The position numbers were made by a program, and so were the translations under genes. Source: an uncultured Clostridium sp. (GTDB taxonomy: Bacteria; Bacillota; Clostridia; Lachnospirales; Lachnospiraceae). Taken from it: 28,665 nucleotides of DNA. Under the pieces are notes generated by a model. The model was not told where the DNA came from and did no database searches. It saw nothing but the letters and a program-made list of their open reading frames with translations. The stretch lies in NCBI GenBank assembly GCA_900542035.1, contig UQMJ01000033.1:1-28665 (forward strand), in the 5' to 3' direction. How positions within the stretch are numbered: the stretch's first letter is position 1; each line of letters starts with the position of its first letter. Shown here in pieces: positions 8,157-13,899 of the stretch.

Positions 8157-8510
8157 ATGACATTTTCTGAGATGATGGAGACGGTAGAAGAGAACCTGGG
8201 ACTCATAGTCGGAGAACATAGACTTATTATTTCAGATGTAATCCTGATGATATGTGATTATTGTAATCTGAATCAAAACTGTATACCGGATATTTTAGAG
8301 CCATTTGTCCGGAAAAAAGTCAAAGGTATCATGGATTATGAAGCGGCCAATGGAACCGGCTATCATCCGGAAGTTGCAAGCATCAAAGAAGGAGACGGTA
8401 CGATTACCTGGGCTCAGACAGATGGGAACACCAAGTCAAGTATCTATGGGTTGTCTGAGAGTGATAAGGCAGCCTTGCGCCGGAACAGGAGGCTGAGAAG
8501 GTATGTATAA
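8157..8510 (+). CDS. Head-tail connector (adaptor) protein
   Basis: A 117-residue, mostly helical protein of the gp6/YqbG/gp15-like adaptor type that forms the ring under the portal. Two amphipathic helices (SDVILMICDYCNLNQN; FVRKKVKGIMDYEAANG) and a beta-like stretch (DGTITWAQTDGNTKSS) fit this fold. The C-terminus is very basic (RRNRRLRRYV), suited to contact DNA or the portal. AAGGAGG precedes the start. It overlaps the next gene by 8 bases. Position between capsid and stopper genes supports the call more than any single motif. Confidence 0.75.
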   Translation: MTFSEMMETVEENLGLIVGEHRLIISDVILMICDYCNLNQNCIPDILEPFVRKKVKGIMDYEAANGTGYHPEVASIKEGDGTITWAQTDGNTKSSIYGLSESDKAALRRNRRLRRYV

Positions 8511-8838
8511 TCCATATGCAGTGACGTATGATGCCAGGATGACCGTATGGCGATTTAAAGATATACAGGTGGGAGGGTATACCAGGCAGGAGCTTTATAC
8601 TGTGGCAAAGGGGGTACCCTGCCGCTACAGTTCTTCTGGCCAGGTTCCGACTGGCTCGCCCAATCCATCTATCCAGAACAGCCATAAATTGTTTTGCGGC
8701 CTGGATGCAGATGTACAGGAGGGTGACCGGATTACTGTCACCCTCAGAACAGGAAAAACTATAGAGCTGTCCTTGGGAGAGTGTCACCCGTATACGTACC
8801 AGTGGCAGTGCGAGGTGAAAAGGGATGATAACGCATGA
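8503..8838 (+). CDS. Head-tail joining protein (stopper, YqbH-like)
   Basis: A 111-residue beta-rich protein, the size of SPP1 gp16-type stoppers that plug the connector and hold DNA in until tail binding. It shows short strands (TYDARMTVWRFKDI; GDRITVTLRTGKTIELSLG) separated by a Pro/Ser-rich loop (QVPTGSPNPSIQN). Its start lies inside the end of the adaptor gene and its stop overlaps the start of the next gene (ATGA), so the group is translationally coupled. The identification rests on size, predicted fold and order. Confidence 0.65.
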   Translation: MYNPYAVTYDARMTVWRFKDIQVGGYTRQELYTVAKGVPCRYSSSGQVPTGSPNPSIQNSHKLFCGLDADVQEGDRITVTLRTGKTIELSLGECHPYTYQWQCEVKRDDNA

Positions 8839-9341
8839 GCAGCAGTAATTACAGACGGAATAAGGCAGCGGTTGACCAGTTCCGGAAGGAACTTATGGCA
8901 ATGGTGGAGGATATCCAGGAAATTGATAAAAATGTATTAAATCAGGCTGTCAATGAAGGAGTAGCTTATGCAAAGCGAATAACTCCAGTAGGATTACACC
9001 CCAATCCCGTAGTATTTACGATCAGAAATGGACCAAAAGCAGGAAAGGTTGTCAGTTTCAAAGTTTCCAATCCTGGTGTGGGTGGAAAACTCAAGGAAAA
9101 TTGGCATAAGCTGCCTACAAAACGTACAGCGAATGGATTGGAAACAGAGATGGTCAATACAATGGAATATTCGTCTTATTGGAATTATGGACACCGGATT
9201 GTAACAAAGAGAGATGGACCAACTAAAGGCTTTGTAAAAGGTACCCACGTACTTGAAAAAACGCAAAACTATGTAAACAGACGGATGATTGCTCTGTTCA
9301 AGAAAGAAGTGGAGGCGGTACAGAAAAAGCATGATAAATGA
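8835..9341 (+). CDS. Tail completion protein (HK97 gp10 family, YqbI-like)
   Basis: A 168-residue protein of the HK97 gp10-like family that joins the tail to the connector. Features are an N-terminal helix (RKELMAMVEDIQEIDKNVL), the segment GVAYAKRITPVG typical of the family, a loop with Gly-rich turns (VSNPGVGGKLKENW), a central YSSYWNYGHR motif near 113-122 with the usual YA/Y-x-x-Y-V-E-x-G position, and a long C-terminal helix (RRMIALFKKEVEAVQKK). The start overlaps the stopper gene by four bases; the end overlaps the tail terminator gene by eleven. Confidence 0.82.
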   Translation: MSSSNYRRNKAAVDQFRKELMAMVEDIQEIDKNVLNQAVNEGVAYAKRITPVGLHPNPVVFTIRNGPKAGKVVSFKVSNPGVGGKLKENWHKLPTKRTANGLETEMVNTMEYSSYWNYGHRIVTKRDGPTKGFVKGTHVLEKTQNYVNRRMIALFKKEVEAVQKKHDK

Positions 9342-9738
9342 GTTATACAAGGCTGTAGCCGTTGGATTAAAGGAAGTAAAAGCCTGTAAGGTGTATCGGG
9401 AAGACGTGCCACAAAGATTCAGCCGTCCCTGCTTTATGGTAACGATTTATGACCAGAATCCTTCTCGCGGTATCAATGGGCGGATGAAAAACTCTGTAAG
9501 CCTGGATGTACTTTATTTTCCAGAGAACCAGGTAGAACTCCAGGAAGAATGTTGGAATACGGGCCAGGAACTGACAAGGGAATTTGCGGCTCCTGGCTTT
9601 AAAATTAAAAATAGAAACTTAAAAATTGAGGATAATGTGCTACATTTTTTGTTTGATGTAGATTATCGGGAATATCTGGAAACTACAGACGCAAAGATGC
9701 AGACTATGTCCCAGAATATGGATATTAAGGAGGTATGA
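9331..9738 (+). CDS. Tail terminator protein (YqbJ-like)
   Basis: A 135-residue protein expected to cap the tail tube and sheath and fix tail length. The start at 9331 (MINELYKAV) has GGAGGCGG about a dozen bases upstream; the frame is open further upstream but within the previous gene. Typical features are the opening helix, QRFSRPCFMVTIYDQNPS and a strand pair near SLDVLYFPENQ, and the end segment VLHFLFDVDYREY. Phage terminators of this kind in Clostridia lie just before the sheath gene, as here. Confidence 0.75.
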   Translation: MINELYKAVAVGLKEVKACKVYREDVPQRFSRPCFMVTIYDQNPSRGINGRMKNSVSLDVLYFPENQVELQEECWNTGQELTREFAAPGFKIKNRNLKIEDNVLHFLFDVDYREYLETTDAKMQTMSQNMDIKEV

Positions 9739-9742
9739 CACC

Positions 9743-10795
9743 ATGGGTGGAACATGGGAATCTCAGAACAAGGTGCTTCCAGGCGCCTATATCAATATCA
9801 AGACCAATGCTCCTCTGTCCATTACGCCAGGGGATAGAGGAATCGTGGTTATCTTGCAGGAGATGTCTGTTGGAGAAGATGGGGAAATGTATACCATTAC
9901 TGCAACTGATCAGGCATATCCGGAGAAAGCTACAGCAGAGGATAAGAAACTGGCTACAGAGGCTCTTAAAAAGGCCAAAACAGTCATCATCTATAAACTT
10001 CCAGACGGGCATGATACAGAAGCCGTAAATGCAGCACTGGCAAAGCTTAAGACAGTACAGTTTCATACGCTGTGTTATCCGTTTGACGGTTCTACACCTG
10101 CTACGGCGACCGCTAATAAGACAGCTATCGCAACCTGGATTAAGGCAATGAGAAACGATGAGGGAGTCAAGTGTCAGGCAGTGCTTGCAAATCACGTTGC
10201 AGACGATGAGGGCGTGATTAACGTTGCTCAGGGGATTGTTCTTACAGGAAATGTAACGTTGACGCCGGCGGAAACAACCGCCTGGGTAGCCGGAGCAACA
10301 GCAGGAGCCAGCATCACAACTTCCAACACCGGAACGAAATATGTTGGTGCAATCGACGTAAGTCCCCGTATGACTAAATCGGAGATGGAGGCGGCCGTAA
10401 AGGCTGGCAAATTCATTTTTAAGGTGGATGCGGCTCAGAATGTGACGGCAGTGCATGACATTAACTCCCTTACTTCGGTTACTGTGGAGAAAGGGAAGAT
10501 GTTCACTAAAAACAGGATAATCCGGACGTTGGATAATATCGTTAATGATATTACCACGATTTTTGAAAGCAATTATGTGGGAAAGGTTAACAACAATGCA
10601 GATGGCCGTTCTCTTTTAAAAGCCGCATTGGTAGATTATTTTGTTACCTTGCAGAGTATGTCTGCTATCCAGAATTTTGAGCCGGATGACGTGACAGTTG
10701 ATGCCGGAACGGATACAGATGCAGTTGTTGTAAATGCATACATCCAACCGGTTGACAGCATCGAAAAGATTTATGTCACTGTAAACTTATCTTAG
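9743..10795 (+). CDS. xkdK: Tail sheath protein (XkdK-like)
   Basis: This is the contractile sheath subunit, showing that the phage is a myovirus. The 350 residues open with the family signature GGTWESQNKVLPGAYINIK, followed by a GDRGIVVILQEMSVGEDGE segment. The C-terminal half has YVGAIDVSPRMTKSEMEAAV, KAGKFIFKVDAAQNVTAVHD, and RIIRTLDNIVNDI near 253-265, the conserved sheath core with the handshake strands expected at both ends. AAGGAGG lies 8 bases before the ATG. The length is short among myovirus sheaths but normal for the PBSX/Clostridium type. It pairs with the tube gene downstream. Confidence 0.95.
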   Translation: MGGTWESQNKVLPGAYINIKTNAPLSITPGDRGIVVILQEMSVGEDGEMYTITATDQAYPEKATAEDKKLATEALKKAKTVIIYKLPDGHDTEAVNAALAKLKTVQFHTLCYPFDGSTPATATANKTAIATWIKAMRNDEGVKCQAVLANHVADDEGVINVAQGIVLTGNVTLTPAETTAWVAGATAGASITTSNTGTKYVGAIDVSPRMTKSEMEAAVKAGKFIFKVDAAQNVTAVHDINSLTSVTVEKGKMFTKNRIIRTLDNIVNDITTIFESNYVGKVNNNADGRSLLKAALVDYFVTLQSMSAIQNFEPDDVTVDAGTDTDAVVVNAYIQPVDSIEKIYVTVNLS

Positions 10796-10808
10796 GAGGT
10801 GGAACAAA

Positions 10809-11288
10809 ATGGCTGGAAAAAACTATACAAAAATCAAGGATCTTGTGAATGCGTCCGAGGGCTCAGCTTACATTACAGTAGACGGTCAGAACCGGTATTT
10901 TTTTGAACTTTCCAAGTTGGAAGCAGGGATTGAATTTACTGTAGTCGCAAAGAAGCTTCTGGGACACAGGATGAAGCAACATAAGGTGGTGGCAGCAGAG
11001 GGCAAAGGAAGTATTACTATGTACAATGTAAGTCCGGCCACGCTGGCTATCTATCAGCAGTACGTCAAGGAAGGAAAGACGCCGTCCGTCAGCATCCAGA
11101 CAACCAATGAGGATCCATCTTCCACCATTGGAAGAAGAGTGGTTGTGATGCGTGACTGTGTGCTTGCCAAAGTTCCGGTAGCCCAGTTGGAAGATGACAG
11201 CGAGGAATTAAGTACCACAGACACAGACTTTACTTTTGATGATTTGGATGAACTGGAAAGCTACGTGCTTCCGGAGAATATGAGATAG
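10809..11288 (+). CDS. xkdM: Tail tube protein (XkdM-like)
   Basis: This is the inner tube subunit around which the sheath contracts. The 159 residues match XkdM-type tube proteins: SEGSAYITVDGQNRYFFELS near 17-36, then a KKLLGHRMKQHKVVAAEGKG loop, the strand GSITMYNVSP, and an acidic C-terminal part (DTDFTFDDLDELESY). TAGGAGGTGG sits upstream of the ATG, 13 bases after the sheath stop. In related phages the tail assembly chaperone gene follows at once; here a 2-kb regulatory island lies between. Confidence 0.92.
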   Translation: MAGKNYTKIKDLVNASEGSAYITVDGQNRYFFELSKLEAGIEFTVVAKKLLGHRMKQHKVVAAEGKGSITMYNVSPATLAIYQQYVKEGKTPSVSIQTTNEDPSSTIGRRVVVMRDCVLAKVPVAQLEDDSEELSTTDTDFTFDDLDELESYVLPENMR

Positions 11289-11328
11289 TGGGAGGGAGAA
11301 ATAAAGAAAAGTATGTGATACAATTTGA

Positions 11329-11349
11329 TTTCACGAGGTAGGCGTGAAA
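11329..11349. repeat. Inverted repeat downstream of the tube gene
   Basis: TTTCACG (11329-11335) and CGTGAAA (11343-11349) form a perfect 7-bp repeat with a 7-base spacer. It lacks a T run, so it is not a plain terminator. The rest of 11289-11393 shows nothing coding. Confidence 0.5.
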
Positions 11350-11385
11350 AAGTGAGTTCCTAGGGGGCGCTATTTTGATGTATAA

Positions 11386-11419
11386 TACAGAAAAGCCACC
11401 TACTCGGTGGTGGGTGGCT
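11386..11419 (-). terminator. Leftward terminator at the end of the XRE repressor gene
   Basis: AGCCACC (11394-11400) and GGTGGCT (11413-11419) form a 7-bp stem that, read leftward, is followed by TTTTCTGT. It includes the stop codon of the repressor gene, a compact gene end. Confidence 0.7.
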
Positions 11420-11807
11420 CTTTGAGAAGTATAGCAGTTGCAATAATTATTCCTATTTCCTCATCGGAATAACTATAGTGGGTTAATTCGCTTAGACATT
11501 GAGACAAGCGTTTTCGTAATTCTGCTTCACGTTGCTTTAATCGCTCTGCTTCGTATAGGCGATATTGTAATAATTCTAACTCCCTATGCGTGTTATCGAT
11601 TTCTTGGCGTAAAGTTTGAATTAATTCATCACTGGTAATTTGCAAAGCATTAGCAATTTTTTCCAAGGTTTCTGGGCGAACATTTACAGAATCCCGTTTA
11701 GTGATGGAGTATAAGGTATTCAAAGGAATACCAGTAACTTCTGATAGGTCTTTAATAGACATATTTTTTTCTGAAAGTAGACTTTTTAAAACAGATCCAA
11801 ATCCCAT
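11400..11807 (-). CDS. XRE-family (Cro/CI-type) repressor
   Basis: A 135-residue DNA-binding regulator on the opposite strand to all phage structural genes. Residues 4-62 form an XRE helix-turn-helix: SVLKSLLSEKNMSIKDLSEV, TGIPLNTLYSITKRDSVNVR as the recognition region, then PETLEKIANALQITSDEL. Residues 62-110 are a Glu/Leu-rich coiled coil (HRELELLQYRLYEAERLKQR), probably for oligomerisation, and a short hydrophobic C-terminal helix follows. There is no LexA-like peptidase domain, so relief would need an antirepressor rather than RecA-driven cleavage. ATG 11807 is chosen because AGGAGG lies just upstream; an earlier TTG would include that site. It is divergent from the ribbon-helix-helix gene with repeated half-sites between them. 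Confidence 0.88.
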   Translation of the reverse strand: MGFGSVLKSLLSEKNMSIKDLSEVTGIPLNTLYSITKRDSVNVRPETLEKIANALQITSDELIQTLRQEIDNTHRELELLQYRLYEAERLKQREAELRKRLSQCLSELTHYSYSDEEIGIIIATAILLKEPPTTE

Positions 11808-11821
11808 AATAGTTCCTCCTT

Positions 11822-11930
11822 GCACTAATTATTGCACATATAGTGATAAAAATCAATTATTTTAATAAAAGCATTGACTAAAATACTAATTAGTGCTATT
11901 ATACAAAATAAATTAGTGCAAAAAGCACTA
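11822..11930. promoter_or_regulatory. Operator region between divergent regulators
   Basis: The hexamer TAGTGC or its complement GCACTA occurs at 11822-11827, 11891-11896, 11914-11919 and 11925-11930. The last two form an inverted repeat with a 5-base spacer next to the ribosome binding site of the rightward gene; the first lies next to that of the leftward repressor. ACTAATTAGT (11885-11894) is a perfect palindrome between the -35 and -10 boxes. These are good candidates for repressor binding sites. Confidence 0.65.
11874..11902 (+). promoter_or_regulatory. Strong sigma-A-type rightward promoter
   Basis: TTGACT (11874-11879) and TATTAT (11897-11902) are separated by 17 bases, with a TGn extension in front of the -10 box (TGCTATTAT). 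It would transcribe the ribbon-helix-helix and BRO genes. The spacer carries a palindrome, so a bound repressor would block it. Confidence 0.8.
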
Positions 11931-11944
11931 GAAAGGAGACGTTT

Positions 11945-12088
11945 ATGAAAAAAATAGGAGTTATTATGGAAGATGATTTACATAAGCAATTAAAACTTTA
12001 TGCGGTAAATCAAGACAGAACAGTAACAGACATCATAGTTGAGCTTGTAAAAAAGGAGCTTGAAACAAAAAAAGAGCAATCACGCTGA
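11945..12088 (+). CDS. Small ribbon-helix-helix (Arc/CopG-type) regulator
   Basis: A 47-residue protein with the layout of a ribbon-helix-helix DNA-binding protein: an N-terminal strand (KKIGVIMEDD), helix A (LHKQLKLYAVNQD), a turn (RT), and helix B (VTDIIVELVKKELETKK). Such proteins act as dimers with the strand in the major groove. AAAGGAG lies shortly before the ATG, and a strong promoter lies 45 bases upstream. It is the first rightward gene of the regulatory island. It may act as a Cro-like or Arc-like partner to the leftward XRE repressor; that role is inferred from position. Confidence 0.8.
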   Translation: MKKIGVIMEDDLHKQLKLYAVNQDRTVTDIIVELVKKELETKKEQSR

Positions 12089-12112
12089 CTTTGACGAGTG
12101 ACGTGATTACTC
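12067..12112 (-). terminator. Leftward-facing intrinsic terminator overlapping the RHH gene end
   Basis: GAGCAATCACG (12074-12084) and CGTGATTACTC (12102-12112) pair with one mismatch around a 17-base loop. Read leftward the stem is followed at once by seven T (complement of A 12067-12073). Read rightward it has no T run. No leftward gene lies to its right, so it would stop antisense transcription. Confidence 0.55.
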
Positions 12113-12122
12113 AAATCACAAA

Positions 12123-12169
12123 TTCCAGAAAGGACTTTGTATACACAGTATAGCAATTTCTTTCTGGAA
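12123..12169. repeat. 10-bp perfect inverted repeat in the BRO gene leader
   Basis: TTCCAGAAAG (12123-12132) and CTTTCTGGAA (12160-12169) flank 27 bases, between the ribbon-helix-helix gene and the antirepressor gene. It could be an mRNA stem or a spaced operator. There is no T run after it, so it is not a classical terminator. Confidence 0.6.
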
Positions 12170-12203
12170 AATCAACAGATTTTGAAGAAAGGAAGATTTT
12201 GTT

Positions 12204-13034
12204 ATGAATGATTTAATGATTTTCGAAGGCCATGAAGTAGAAGTATTTGAACTGAATGGAACGGTACTTTTTAACCCGTATCATGTTGGAGAGTGTTTGG
12301 AACTTTCAGATAGTGCGGTAAGGAATTATCTGGCTAAGATGAATGAAAAGCAGGCAGTAATGTTGAAAAATTCGGATGTCCGAGATAAGGACATCCGAAA
12401 ATTAAACAACGCCGGAGAAAAATTTATTACTGAGAGTGGTGTGTATAAACTGGTCTTTAAGAGCCGCAAGCCAAATGCAGAAGCCTTTACCGATTGGGTA
12501 ACGGATGAAGTTCTCCCTACTCTCCGCAAGACCGGTTCCTACGAGATGCCAAAGCAGAAGCAGGAAAAAAAGAAAAAGAATCTCTCCGCCGCCAATATGC
12601 TTGTAAAGACAGTCAGTGGTATATTTAAAGATGCAGGCGTTGACCCGATGTTCATTGCAGCAGAGGCAAAGCGTCTTTACAAAGAACAGGCTGACATTGA
12701 TATTCAGATTCCATTGATTACAGATGATACAACACAGGCATTATGGGACTGCACCAGTATTGCAAAAGAACTGGGGATTTACTCGGAATCCGGCAGGCCA
12801 CACGATAAAGCAGTGAGCGCCATTATTCAGAAGATTGACCTCTTTACCGATGAAATCGTAAAGACAGCTTACAGCCGAAACGGCCACGACGGCGTAACAG
12901 TCCAGTATAAAGAAAGCGTCCTTGAAAAGGTAAAGGAATGGCTGGAAGAAAACGGCTACCCTTCATTGATAGAGCTCCGGCTTGCAAATGGCAGTGTCAA
13001 TAAGTGTCGGGTTTGTTATCAGGAGGTAGCGTAA
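12204..13034 (+). CDS. BRO-N domain phage antirepressor
   Basis: A 276-residue protein. Residues 1-115 form a BRO-N domain: a start with MIFEGHEVEVFELNGTVLFN, PYHVGECLELSDSAVRNYL, a KFITESGVYKLVFKSRKP segment near 73-90, and AFTDWVTDEVLPTLRKTGSY near 94-113, all typical. A Lys-rich linker (KQKQEKKKKN) leads to a second domain of about 150 residues, which contains ALWDCTSIAKELGIYSESGR and a C-terminal half typical of antirepressor C-termini that bind DNA or a repressor. In phages such proteins counter lysogenic repressors. The gene has AAGGAAG upstream and lies in the same unit as the ribbon-helix-helix gene. Confidence 0.88.
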   Translation: MNDLMIFEGHEVEVFELNGTVLFNPYHVGECLELSDSAVRNYLAKMNEKQAVMLKNSDVRDKDIRKLNNAGEKFITESGVYKLVFKSRKPNAEAFTDWVTDEVLPTLRKTGSYEMPKQKQEKKKKNLSAANMLVKTVSGIFKDAGVDPMFIAAEAKRLYKEQADIDIQIPLITDDTTQALWDCTSIAKELGIYSESGRPHDKAVSAIIQKIDLFTDEIVKTAYSRNGHDGVTVQYKESVLEKVKEWLEENGYPSLIELRLANGSVNKCRVCYQEVA

Positions 13035-13035
13035 A

Positions 13036-13245
13036 ATGAATAGAGAGAAGATTAGTAAATACTACGACGTCTTTCTTGAAGAAGTACAGGAAAGTGCTAG
13101 TGAAAAAGTAAGAACAGCATATAAGGCATATAACAGGGCACTTGATGATTACATATCTGCGATACAAGAGGATTTATTTCATCAGGCATTTCGATATGGC
13201 TATGAACAAGGATTAAGGACAGCAAATAATACAAAAACAGCATAA
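13036..13245 (+). CDS. Small unknown helical protein
   Basis: A 69-residue protein with no domain I recognise. It is charged and predicted to be almost wholly helical (FLEEVQESASEKVRTAYKAY; AIQEDLFHQAFRYGYEQGLR). It begins one base after the antirepressor stop with GGAGG in front, so it is co-translated with it. A terminator follows 8 bases after its stop, so it is the last gene of the regulatory island. No signal peptide or membrane segment is seen. Confidence 0.65.
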   Translation: MNREKISKYYDVFLEEVQESASEKVRTAYKAYNRALDDYISAIQEDLFHQAFRYGYEQGLRTANNTKTA

Positions 13246-13253
13246 CGATAATC

Positions 13254-13287
13254 AGAACGTCTTTCTTTGGAGGGGCGTTCTTTTTAT
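13254..13287 (+). terminator. Terminator closing the regulatory island
   Basis: AGAACG (13254-13259) and CGTTCT (13276-13281) form a stem followed by TTTTAT. It separates the regulatory genes from the rest of the tail operon. No promoter is evident between it and the chaperone gene, so tail transcription probably reads through. Confidence 0.65.
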
Positions 13288-13318
13288 ACAAAAAAACCAA
13301 GAAAGTGAGGAAACAGAT

Positions 13319-13720
13319 ATGGCATCATTAAGCGCATTTTTACACCCAGAACAGGCAGAAAATAAAGAGGTAATTGTCTCAGAACGCTTTAAGGAGAACG
13401 GAAATACGGTTCCTTTTGTCATTCGCCCCATTACCCAGAGGGAAAACGAAGAACTGTTAAAGAAACACCGCAAGGTAGACAAGCAGGGCGTGGAAGTATT
13501 TAACAGAGTACTCTACAACCAGGAATTAACCGCCCTTGCAGTAGTAGAGCCGGATTTAAACAATGCAGAGCTCCAGAAAGCATATAGTACGTTAGGCGCA
13601 TCCAGAACACTGTCTGCTATGTTGTATGTTGGAGAATACGCGGCTCTGATGGAGGCAGTCACGGAACTGTCAGGGCTTGATAGGGATATTAATGAGGACA
13701 TTGAAGAAGCAAAAAACTGA
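13319..13720 (+). CDS. xkdN: Tail assembly chaperone (XkdN-like)
   Basis: This is the 133-residue short form of the chaperone that coats the tape measure while the tail tube polymerises. Typical features are the opening SLSAFLHPEQAENKEVIVSE, then PFVIRPITQRENEELLKKHR near 36-55 and a C-terminal part ending LSGLDRDINEDIEEAKN. The last sense codons read GCA AAA AAC TGA, so the stop directly follows an A_AAA_AAC slippery sequence, and a long -1 frame continues after it. In many phages this gene produces a short and a frameshifted long form, both needed for tail assembly. GTGAGG lies upstream of the ATG. It directly precedes the tape measure gene, as expected. Confidence 0.9.
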   Translation: MASLSAFLHPEQAENKEVIVSERFKENGNTVPFVIRPITQRENEELLKKHRKVDKQGVEVFNRVLYNQELTALAVVEPDLNNAELQKAYSTLGASRTLSAMLYVGEYAALMEAVTELSGLDRDINEDIEEAKN

Positions 13721-13765
13721 TAAGGCAGGGTGATCCGGAGCTGTGTTATGCTCATTTTGCCCTGC
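13711..13765 (+). promoter_or_regulatory. Programmed -1 ribosomal frameshift signal
   Basis: The heptamer A_AAA_AAC (13711-13717) is in the correct phase of the chaperone frame, with the stop TGA right behind it. After a 7-base spacer, GCAGGG (13725-13730) can pair with CCCTGC (13760-13765), the inner part able to form a small nested stem (GAGC/GCTC). Slippery site, spacer and downstream structure together make the classic signal. Confidence 0.85.
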
Positions 13766-13887
13766 AAAAATTACACATACGCCCGTCCGAGCTGGAAGCT
13801 ATGACCCAGAGGGAACGGGCGTATATTTATGCCAGCATTAGCCTGCGGGTAGAAGAGGAAAAGAAGTTGGCTGCAAAAATAGGTTAG
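13717..13887 (+). CDS. Tail assembly chaperone frameshift extension (long form)
   Basis: A -1 frame that gives 56 further residues after the slippery site, making a 189-residue fusion with the chaperone. It starts LIRQGDPELCYAHFALQKLH and continues with IRPSELEAMTQRERAYIYAS, then ISLRVEEEKKLAAKIG. The pattern of an LHIRPSE helix followed by RERAYIYASI and a charged end is known from small proteins encoded between the chaperone and tape measure genes of Clostridia phages, which are the T part of a G/GT pair. There is no start codon with a ribosome binding site for independent translation, which also argues for frameshifting. It ends 12 bases before the tape measure start. Confidence 0.85.
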   Translation: MIRQGDPELCYAHFALQKLHIRPSELEAMTQRERAYIYASISLRVEEEKKLAAKIG

Positions 13888-13899
13888 GAGGTGGCCAGG

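Noticed and set aside
11357..11386. A TATAAT box at 11381 upstream of the leftward terminator
   Set aside because: The best -35 candidate (TTCCTA at 11357, 18 bases upstream) matches poorly, and a promoter here would run antisense into the repressor gene.
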